Shown one piece after another: positions 1 through 5,760 of a DNA stretch of 5,909 nucleotides. This stretch comes from Clostridiales bacterium (GTDB lineage: Bacteria; Bacillota; Clostridia; Oscillospirales; Oscillospiraceae): NCBI GenBank assembly GCA_004557655.1, contig SFGJ01000043.1, forward strand, positions 1 to 5,909, in the 5' to 3' direction. Made by a program: the position numbers and the translations under genes. Position 1 is the stretch's first letter; each line of letters begins with the position of its first letter. The notes beneath the pieces are model-generated. The model was not told where the DNA came from. It worked only from the letters and a program-made list of their open reading frames with translations, and did not search any database.

Positions 1-1
1 A

Positions 2-739
2 ATCAGCTTCAAGCTGAAGGCGTATGCGAAAACCACCGACGGCTTCGTTTTCTCTGCCGAAAAGACTGTTGCGATTCAAAACGAACACGCAGGCGGTGTC
101 GCAACCTGCATAGAATTAGCAATTTGCGATACCTGCGGCAAAAAATACGGCGAGCTTGACAGCACAAATCATAACCTTGAAAAGATTCCTGCAACAGACG
201 CAACCGTAACCGCAACAGGAAACAAGGAGTATTGGCATTGCAAGGATTGCGATAAATACTTTGCTGACGAAAACGGCGAAAACGAAATCGAACTTAACGA
301 CACAGTAACCCAAAAGCTCCCGCCTGAAATCATTAAGGGTAAAGGACAAAGCATAACCGCAGGAGATAAGAAAGAGCTTACTTTCAAATCAAATGCGGCG
401 TTCAGTGATTTCATTCGGGTTGAGCTTGACGGTAAAGCCCTTGATGAAAAGTATTATACTGTTAAAGAAGGCAGTACGGTTGTAACCTTAAAGGCTGATT
501 ATGTAGCAACACTTTCAGTCGGCGAGCATACAATAGGCATTGTATCGGCAAGCGGTACTGCTACCACAACATTTACTGTGAATGCGAAACCGGAAAATAA
601 CAACAATTCACCGCAGACCGGCGACAACAGCCATAGGGCATTGTGGTTTGCACTTGTCTTTGTCAGCGGCGGTCTGCTGACTGTCACCGTGATCAAAGGT
701 GTTGAAACCGAACAGAAAAGGAGAAAAAGACATGAATAA
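2..739 (+). CDS. C-terminal part of a cell-wall-anchored surface protein (SPQTG sorting signal); 5' end outside the window
   Basis: An open frame enters from the left edge and gives 245 residues before TAA. In order (numbering from the first full codon): a beta-type stretch (1-30); a Cys cassette with C36, C42, C45, H57, H79, C80 and C83, resembling cassettes common in clostridial surface proteins; an Ig-like region (about 109-194, GEHTIGIV near the end) that resembles X2-type domains; an Asn-rich linker; SPQTGDN at 203-209; a hydrophobic helix (about 213-231); and a basic tail RRKR (240-243). SPQTG, helix and basic tail together form a sortase signal. C. difficile sortase B is known to use (S/P)PXTG, so a similar enzyme is the inferred partner. 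The protein should be secreted and linked to peptidoglycan. Its stop overlaps the next gene by 8 bases, so the two are probably co-translated. What the missing N-terminal part does is unknown. The family assignment of the Ig-like region is tentative. Confidence 0.85.
   Translation: MSFKLKAYAKTTDGFVFSAEKTVAIQNEHAGGVATCIELAICDTCGKKYGELDSTNHNLEKIPATDATVTATGNKEYWHCKDCDKYFADENGENEIELNDTVTQKLPPEIIKGKGQSITAGDKKELTFKSNAAFSDFIRVELDGKALDEKYYTVKEGSTVVTLKADYVATLSVGEHTIGIVSASGTATTTFTVNAKPENNNNSPQTGDNSHRALWFALVFVSGGLLTVTVIKGVETEQKRRKRHE
719..723 (+). promoter_or_regulatory. Ribosome binding site AGGAG for the amide hydrolase
   Basis: AGGAG lies 8 bases before the ATG at 732 and inside the last codons of the upstream surface-protein gene. 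It decides the start: the frame is open back to a GTG at 699, but that GTG has no comparable site and would put a charged segment in front of the membrane helix. Confidence 0.8.
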
Positions 740-1853
740 AGTGAAGAAGCGTATTTTACTCGTTTTGTTGGCGATTCTGGCGGTCATTTTAGTTGCCCTG
801 CTTGTGTTTTTTGGCGTGTATTTCACAAGGATCCAGACCATCGGCAGCATGGAGCAGCTTACGGATTACGCGGATGGATACAATCTCTATCGCATGGATG
901 TCAAATACGATTACAGCCTTGACGATATTATCGATTACGGCATTAAGGACGATCAGACAATGATCGACGCGATTCTGAAAGAGTCTCTTCCGCTGCTGCC
1001 TGTGAAGATCAAGGCGCCCAGTTTCGGCTGCACGGCGTTTACTCTGACCGATACGGACGGCGACGTTCATATGGGACGTAATTACGATTTTAGAAAAGAT
1101 ACATCTGCCATGCTGGTTTACTGTGCGCCAAAGGACGGATATAAGTCGATTGCCTTTGCCGCACTTGACAACGTTTCAGCAAATGTACCTGATGAGAATA
1201 TCAAAAAAAAGCTGGCGAGTCTGACAGCTCCGTTTATCTGTCTTGACGGTATGAATGAGAAGGGCGTGTCTATCGCTGTGTTGACGCTTGACAGCGAGCC
1301 TGTACATCAAAACACAGGCAAGCCTGTCATTTCAACTACGCTTGCAATACGCCTTGTTCTTGACAGGGCGGCGACCACAGAGGAAGCAGTGGAGCTTTTA
1401 CGCAGCTATGATATGTTCGCATCATCCGGTAGAGATTACCATTTCTACATAACCGATGCGTCAGGCGATGGCAGAGTAATAGAGTATGACATTAACGGAG
1501 AACCGAGAGAGCTTATAGATACTCCTTCAGAGGCGATTACTAATTTCTTCATTCGTCATAAGGATAAGGTGCTTCCGAATCAGAAAAACGACATCTACGG
1601 TCACGGCAGAGAGCGTTATGATGCTGTGTTGAAGGTGTTTGAGGATGAAAAAGGCAATTACACCAGCGATACCGTATGGAACGCAATGAAATCGGCGGCA
1701 CAAGATCCCGACCCCGACGCCATCACAAGCAACACACAATGGTCAATTTCATATAACAACACTGACCTTTCTGCTGATATTGTCATCCGCCGTCATTGGA
1801 ATGATGTAACACATTGCGATCTGGAAAGCAAAGTGACGACGCCGTCAAAATGA
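732..1853 (+). CDS. Membrane-anchored Ntn hydrolase, choloylglycine hydrolase / linear amide C-N hydrolase (C45-like) family
   Basis: The product is 373 residues. A short basic N-terminus (MNKVKKR) precedes one strong membrane helix (about 8-31) with no clear cleavage site, so the catalytic part is probably tethered outside the membrane. The family signature starts at SFGCTAF: C100 is the expected nucleophile, and GRNYDF puts R116 and D119 at +16 and +19, the same spacing as Cys2, Arg18 and Asp21 in bile salt hydrolases. GMNEKGVS (N175), ITNFF (N271), GRERYD (R293/R295) and NTQWS (335-339) match further family blocks. The family cleaves linear amide bonds such as conjugated bile salts, penicillins and N-acyl amino compounds; the substrate here cannot be told. 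Unlike bile salt hydrolases, Cys follows about 99 residues rather than the start Met, so cleavage between G99 and C100 would be needed for a free N-terminal nucleophile, as in acyl-CoA:6-APA acyltransferase relatives. The gene is translationally coupled to the upstream surface protein. All motifs appear intact. Confidence 0.85.
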   Translation: MNKVKKRILLVLLAILAVILVALLVFFGVYFTRIQTIGSMEQLTDYADGYNLYRMDVKYDYSLDDIIDYGIKDDQTMIDAILKESLPLLPVKIKAPSFGCTAFTLTDTDGDVHMGRNYDFRKDTSAMLVYCAPKDGYKSIAFAALDNVSANVPDENIKKKLASLTAPFICLDGMNEKGVSIAVLTLDSEPVHQNTGKPVISTTLAIRLVLDRAATTEEAVELLRSYDMFASSGRDYHFYITDASGDGRVIEYDINGEPRELIDTPSEAITNFFIRHKDKVLPNQKNDIYGHGRERYDAVLKVFEDEKGNYTSDTVWNAMKSAAQDPDPDAITSNTQWSISYNNTDLSADIVIRRHWNDVTHCDLESKVTTPSK

Positions 1854-2070
1854 GTGGTACAGGGCAGTAAAATGAAGGAAAACGCACCCCCTGAAACCAA
1901 ACGGTGTGAAAATACACAGGCAGGCGGTAGATGTGATGTCAAATGAAGCCGTATGTCGGCGGCATCTATGCGGAGAGGACAAAGCCGCCGTGCCCTATGC
2001 TTAAAAATCTATCGCAGGCAAAAACAAAAAGCATAGTGAAAACTTAAAATCAATAACTCCCGAGCAAGAC

Positions 2071-2100
2071 AAAAGCGTCGTAGAAATACGGCGCTTTTTT
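2071..2100 (+). terminator. Intrinsic terminator of the + strand group
   Basis: AAAAGCGTCG (2071-2080) pairs with CGGCGCTTTT (2089-2098) as a 10-bp stem containing one G-U pair, with an 8-base loop. A run of six T (2095-2100) closes it. It lies 218 bases after the hydrolase stop, so the transcript would carry a fairly long 3' untranslated part. Confidence 0.85.
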
Positions 2101-2108
2101 GTTACCTC

Positions 2109-2138
2109 TTGACACATTAGCAGATAGTATTCTTTTAT
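2109..2138 (+). promoter_or_regulatory. Possible orphan promoter pointing into the inverted repeat
   Basis: A perfect TTGACA (2109-2114) is followed after 18 bases by TTTTAT (2133-2138), a four-of-six match to the -10 consensus; TTATAA at 2135-2140 is an alternative with long spacing. No gene follows on this strand. Transcription from here would end within about 80 bases at the 2181-2224 hairpin, so it would make only a short RNA. The -10 is weak and this may be chance. Confidence 0.2.
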
Positions 2139-2180
2139 AAGCAGATCCGATTATTTACTTGTGCAAGCGGGATCGGCGCA

Positions 2181-2224
2181 CAAACCAAAAAAGAATGCGA
2201 TAAATCGCATTCTTTTTTGGTTTG
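2181..2224. terminator. Perfect 20-bp inverted repeat, likely bidirectional terminator
   Basis: Bases 2181-2200 and 2205-2224 are exact reverse complements around the 4-base loop TAAA. Each arm has an A6 or T6 tract next to a GC-containing core (GAATGCGA), so RNA from either strand forms a stem whose 3' side contains TTTTTT. It stands between two convergent gene groups, 81 bases beyond the first + strand terminator and 143 bases beyond the minus-strand stop at 2367. This is the natural place for a shared terminator. The arm goes on for six perfect bases beyond the A/T tract (CAAACC / GGTTTG), longer than usual. Confidence 0.8.
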
Positions 2225-2366
2225 GATATTTTTGGATGCAATCACAGATCTCATGTCATTTTACCCTTTATTCAAAAGGGATTGACAGAGCTTCCATCCG
2301 TTTTGCGAATGTCACTGCCCTCCCAAATCACCTGTGTCCACATGGTGAGAGTTTGGTCTGCCTGAG

Positions 2367-3587
2367 CTAATGCCCGGTCCTATTTTGCCATACGGCTTTT
2401 TTCCTGCCGATCGTGATCGCTCCCGCGATACCTCCCAAAGCCAAGAGCATAACGGCAAGGGAACTCTCCACACGATTGTTGTCCCCGGTTTGCGCGCGGA
2501 CGGTCCGACCGGCAAGATTTCAACACAAGCCTTCTTAAACCCGCAGATCGTGCATTCCTCATGCTGGCTGCCGCTTTCGGTTGCCGTGGCATCCTTGTCG
2601 ATCACCCATTTAAATTCATGGGCGGCAACATTTTGCTTCTTGCCGCAATCGGAACAAACATTCCAATGGTTATCCTTGTCGGACATCCAATCGGAGCTGC
2701 TGCTGTGCGCCTCCGCCCACTTCGCGTAGAGAACGGTGTTATCAGAAATACTGAATGTCCCACTGCCCGCCGCATAGCTGATACCTGTGCCGTCAGCCCT
2801 GGTATTCCAGCCGGCAAAGGTGTGGCAGCCGAGATTGTACCGTTCGTGATGGTGGGAGCAATGTTCATGGCCTGCGTATTTCCTTTTGCCGTCACATTCG
2901 AATCGTCGATCGTCATGGCCCGCCATGCGTGAATGCCTATGCTTTTTGCATTTTCACTCTCAGTTGTGCCGCCGGCAGCTGTGACATTGGCGCAGCCGTA
3001 GATGGAGCATACTTCCCAGCCGGAAAAAATGGCGCAGCTATAGCATACGCCGGGCGCACTTGCGTCTGCACATCCGGCAGTAATACTAACCTCAACAGTG
3101 CCTTTGATCGTAACACCTTGGGCATAGATACCGTAACTGCTGGCACCTCTTCCGCTGCGGACGGTGAGACTGCCGCTGCCGGAGACGGTCAGCGCCGCGT
3201 TATTCAAAAAAATGCCCTTGCTGTCGCCCCGCCATTGGAAAGTGCTTGTGGCAGCATCACCCGCCGTAATGCGGCTGCTGCCCTCCAGTGCAACGGTTAT
3301 ATCGCTCTCAGAATAAATGCCATAGTTATGGGTGTCGCTTGCCGCTCCGCTTATGACTGCATTATGCAGCGTCAGCGTGCCGGTGGCAGCGTCATAGAAA
3401 GCATACCCTCCGGAATCGGGACGATCCGCACAGGCAGTGCTTGCGCCGTTTGCTAAATAGGGCGCGCCGGCGTCCAGCGTTACCCCGCCTACGGTAATGG
3501 AATCCGTACTATCGGCGGAAACCGTTGCCGGGAATAATGCGGCTATCAAGCAACAGCATAGAAAAATACTTAAAATCTGTTTTTCAT
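2367..3587 (-). pseudogene. Secreted surface protein with AQTGD sorting-type signal, broken by three frameshifts
   Basis: Three successive minus-strand frames together spell one plausible protein of about 405 residues. A strong GGAGGG precedes ATG 3587, but ATG AAA AAC AGA TTT TAA stops at once. One extra A in the A5 run (3580-3584) would give a signal peptide starting MKKQILSIFL and ending PATVSA. Frame 1 then runs to about 2824 with beta-helix-like repeats (GTLTLHNAVI, SLTVRSGRG, NVTAKGNTQA), as in clostridial carbohydrate-binding surface proteins. Frame 2 (about 2821-2498) has the end of an InlB/Listeria-Bacteroides repeat (FAGWNTRADGTG to VLYAKW) and a Cys cassette (CSDC, CTIC). Frame 3 (to TAG 2369-2367) has AQTGDNN, a membrane helix and RKK. 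Each junction is repaired by adding one base or removing two. The gene follows the peptidase by 15 bases, probably in one operon. Sequencing error is an alternative to real decay. The identity of the beta region is tentative. Confidence 0.75.
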
Positions 3588-3594
3588 ACTATTT

Positions 3595-3600
3595 CCCTCC
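3595..3600 (-). promoter_or_regulatory. Ribosome binding site GGAGGG of the broken surface protein
   Basis: Minus-strand GGAGGG is followed by 7 bases and then ATG at 3587-3585. Such a strong, well-spaced site marks the original start and shows that the frame was lost just after it, since the ATG frame stops after five codons. Confidence 0.75.
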
Positions 3601-3602
3601 TG

Positions 3603-5534
3603 CTAATCCTCATATACCGTTGTAATGATCTCGCCGCCCGAGCAATCAAAAGTGACGGCATCGGAATAGGCATAGTTGCCCGCGGCATCCCACATTTCAA
3701 AAATCATGGAGTATTTTCCGTCAAACAAGGGAGCTTCACCGAATGCCGTATCGGCGGTCACGGTGACATCCTCCGCGGCGTGCATCGCAAAATCGTCATC
3801 TCCGCTATAAGATGCGAGTTTCCAGATTGTGGTAATCACATCGCCTTCCTTCAGCAGGCGTAATTCCTTGCTGGCCATGCCGGACTCGTCCAGTTCCTGG
3901 GATGCGCCGAGGATACTCCATTTCTCCGCGGTGAAGTTGTATGCTACCTGCAGATTGTATGCTTCGCCGTTGAGCAGAATGGGCACAGAATAGAGATTGT
4001 AGTCCTCGCCCTCAAAGGAAAGCTCCATATAACCCAGATGACCGTCGATGGCACCCCAGACACCCCGGAAGTTGTCGTAGAAAACGCCATTTTCCCAGTC
4101 GGCCGTTAAATCGTTGTCGGTACCCAGCAGCAGCATCCGGTCATTGGTTTCATCCACATAGTACAGGGAGAAGCCGATGCCTGCCAGAATGTCCTTGGCC
4201 TCGGGACCAAGCGTTAAAATAGAGGACCCCTCATCGTTCAGATCCAGCGGCGCTCCGTCCCAGTTCATGTCAGCCAATGTAGTGATTACAGGAAGCTGCT
4301 GAATGTTAAGCGATGCCAGATAGGCATCACCGCCCTCAGCCATTTTGCCGGTGAGGCCGTAGGCATACAGATGCTTGAACGCAATACCCGTGCCCATGTT
4401 GATATATCCGTTGAGGTCATCGAGATCGCCGTTGTAGGAGTAGTAGCAGCTCAGGCCCGTGGATTCGGCACGATAAATACCGCTCACCTTATATATCACG
4501 CATACATCCAGCGCATCACAAACTCTCTGGGCAGAAGGAAGCATCCAGGCGGTCTGCCGGGCAAGATGTCCCATATCGACCATATTGGTATAGCCCTGCT
4601 CCTTGGTATTGCCGCCGTAATTCTCGCTCTGGGAAGCCGCGCGGCCGAGTTGAGCAAAGAAGCCGGGGTCTTTTGCAGCGGCGGCAAACGCTTCCTGGCC
4701 GAAAGATTCATATGCCTCCAGCAGCGGAGTCAGCTTTGTGAGGTCGGTCAAAGACAGGGTCGTTTGATCCTGCGTGCCCACTGCTTCACAGCCCTGATAA
4801 TATGTATTGCAGATAGCAATGCCAAGCTCCTCGCCTCCCATGGCCGGATTTTTTGCCAGTTCACCGAGCCAGCCGGAATAAAGCCAGCCGTTTCCAGGCT
4901 CCACTTCCTCAGATGCAACCAGGTACTTGGAGAAATTCCGGAAGAGTGCCGCTACATCCACCGTGGCCATCAGACAGGTATCAAAGCCGACCAGCTCCAA
5001 TGCGGGGTTTTCCTTGTTCGCGGGCCAGACTGCATCAAAGGCCTGATACATTTCAGCCAGATCCAGAGAATCCAGATTATGAAGTTCGTCAAAGGCCGCA
5101 CCGGAAACAGAGCCGCCGCCGTGGTTCCAAAAGGTAACCGCTATCTTATCGGCAGGATAGTTGGAATTGGCAAAGGACAGAAAATCGCTTAATGTGCCGG
5201 CATCGCCCATATTGGCGGTTTCCTGCTCCTCAAGCAGCTGCAAACCCTCACTGTTATACAGCCAGCGCTGCAGCTTGGTGGGATCCATATTTTCGTTTTG
5301 CCAAGCAGCAGCGCCGCCGGTCTGAATGACTACATTGACATTTTCGGGGAGCTGCACCTCCATCATCTCACTGAGGTCAGTGCTGGCAAAGCCGCCGTTG
5401 GTCTCCAAATCACTGCCGCAGAGATACCAGTACACCGCCCAGCTTCCGTCATCACTGTCAGGTTTTGCATGACAGGCTGCAAGTGATAAGATTGCAGCCA
5501 ATGCTAAAAACAGGGACAATAGTTTCCTTTTCAT
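3603..5534 (-). CDS. Clostripain-family (peptidase C11) cysteine peptidase lipoprotein
   Basis: The product is 643 residues. MKRKLLSLFL begins a lipoprotein signal with lipobox LSLAAC, so C21 should carry the lipid and the enzyme should sit outside the membrane. The C11 domain follows: WAVYWYLCGSDLETNGG (32-48), an early family block; FWNHGGGS (135-142) with catalytic H138; GFDTCLM (183-189) with catalytic C187 and an Asp two residues before it; and ASEEVEPGNGW (207-217). The His-Cys spacing (49) is close to that of PmC11 (46). Family members cut after Arg or Lys; the Asp near the Cys fits, but specificity is inferred. From about 400 to the end is a beta-rich region of unknown role, ending SGGEIITTVYED. 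The start was chosen at ATG 5534 because AAGGAG stands 6 bases upstream; an in-frame ATG at 5558 has no site and would add 8 residues. Its neighbours are a receiver-like protein upstream and a surface protein 15 bases downstream. Confidence 0.9.
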   Translation of the reverse strand: MKRKLLSLFLALAAILSLAACHAKPDSDDGSWAVYWYLCGSDLETNGGFASTDLSEMMEVQLPENVNVVIQTGGAAAWQNENMDPTKLQRWLYNSEGLQLLEEQETANMGDAGTLSDFLSFANSNYPADKIAVTFWNHGGGSVSGAAFDELHNLDSLDLAEMYQAFDAVWPANKENPALELVGFDTCLMATVDVAALFRNFSKYLVASEEVEPGNGWLYSGWLGELAKNPAMGGEELGIAICNTYYQGCEAVGTQDQTTLSLTDLTKLTPLLEAYESFGQEAFAAAAKDPGFFAQLGRAASQSENYGGNTKEQGYTNMVDMGHLARQTAWMLPSAQRVCDALDVCVIYKVSGIYRAESTGLSCYYSYNGDLDDLNGYINMGTGIAFKHLYAYGLTGKMAEGGDAYLASLNIQQLPVITTLADMNWDGAPLDLNDEGSSILTLGPEAKDILAGIGFSLYYVDETNDRMLLLGTDNDLTADWENGVFYDNFRGVWGAIDGHLGYMELSFEGEDYNLYSVPILLNGEAYNLQVAYNFTAEKWSILGASQELDESGMASKELRLLKEGDVITTIWKLASYSGDDDFAMHAAEDVTVTADTAFGEAPLFDGKYSMIFEMWDAAGNYAYSDAVTFDCSGGEIITTVYED

Positions 5535-5540
5535 GTATTT

Positions 5541-5546
5541 CTCCTT
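5541..5546 (-). promoter_or_regulatory. Ribosome binding site AAGGAG of the C11 peptidase
   Basis: Minus-strand AAGGAG is followed by the 6-base spacer AAATAC and then ATG 5534-5532. It lies just after the stop of the upstream frame (5553-5551), fits a tightly packed operon, and selects this ATG over the one at 5558. Confidence 0.8.
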
Positions 5547-5550
5547 CACT

Positions 5551-5760
5551 TTATTCATAGACGCTTACGGTCGTTTCGCCGTTTACCCATACACACAGCC
5601 CAGACTCCGAATATGAAAAAATATCGGCCTCTATGGCATCGTTCTGCCAAGCGTAAAAAACACTGCCGCGCAGATCCCGGTAAATTGCCCGGCCCGCGAT
5701 TTGCACGACTTCATCCTGCCGCGGATGGATATTTTCAAAAAGCCGGTTAACTATTTTCGT
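5551..5760 (-). other. Uncharacterised open stretch: small gene or frameshifted tail of the upstream receiver-like protein
   Basis: The frame is open for 69 codons before TAA (5553-5551) and reads like real protein: TKIVNRLFENIHPRQDE, then AIYRDLRGSVFYAWQND, then SESGLCVWVNGE and finally VSVYE. It is bounded upstream by TGA TAG (5766-5761) and has no ATG or TTG start near its beginning. The first possible start is GTG at 5706, with a weak AGGA before it, which would leave 51 codons. The preceding gene stops inside it at 5749-5747, in the neighbouring frame. Removing one base, for example from the A4 run at 5756-5753, would fuse both into one longer protein. It packs tightly against the peptidase gene. 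I do not recognise the family, and it does not look like a LytTR DNA-binding domain. Confidence 0.45.

Larger units (their letters stand above)
1854..2366. other. Gap between convergent gene groups, no convincing gene
   Basis: This 513-base stretch separates the stops of the two convergent groups. From 1854 to 2070 only very short frames exist, for example 34 codons from ATG 1943 to TAA 2047 (beginning MKPYVGGIYAERTK) and 24 codons from ATG 1872 to TGA 1946. Neither has a clear ribosome binding site. CGGCGGC (1957-1963) can pair with GCCGCCG (1984-1990) across a 20-base loop. Then come an intrinsic terminator, a promoter-like sequence and a long perfect inverted repeat, listed separately. From 2225 to 2366 only a 23-codon minus-strand frame (2343 to 2272, beginning MWTQVIWEGSD) is seen, again without a good binding site. 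Decayed gene remnants are possible, but I recognise none. Confidence 0.6.

Noticed and set aside
699..731. GTG 699 as the start of the amide hydrolase
   Set aside because: AGGAG at 719-723 directs translation to ATG 732, and the extra residues would spoil the N-terminal membrane signal.
1943..2047. 34-codon + strand frame beginning MKPYVGGIYAERTK
   Set aside because: There is no clear ribosome binding site. It could be a gene remnant but cannot be supported as a gene.
2272..2343. Minus-strand 23-codon frame beginning MWTQVIWEGSD
   Set aside because: It sits just after the anchor stop and reads like protein, but it is too short, has no binding site, and matches no family I can name.
2161..2370. 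+ strand frame of 69 codons from a GTG
   Set aside because: It runs through the perfect inverted repeat (KPKKNAINRILFWFG), lacks a binding site, and overlaps only untranslated sequence.
2561..2932. + strand open frame of 123 codons with a membrane-like stretch
   Set aside because: It is antisense to the InlB repeat and Cys cassette, where protein-like signal is clear on the minus strand; its hydrophobicity is a by-product of composition.
2929..3456. + strand open frame of 175 codons
   Set aside because: It is the antisense image of the Ala/Gly/Ser-rich surface protein and has no binding site or recognisable motif.
4371..5192. Long + strand open frame of 273 codons opposite the peptidase
   Set aside because: It lies wholly antisense to the C11 peptidase, which has a lipobox, catalytic motifs and a good binding site. 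The frame shows no domain pattern or start signal.
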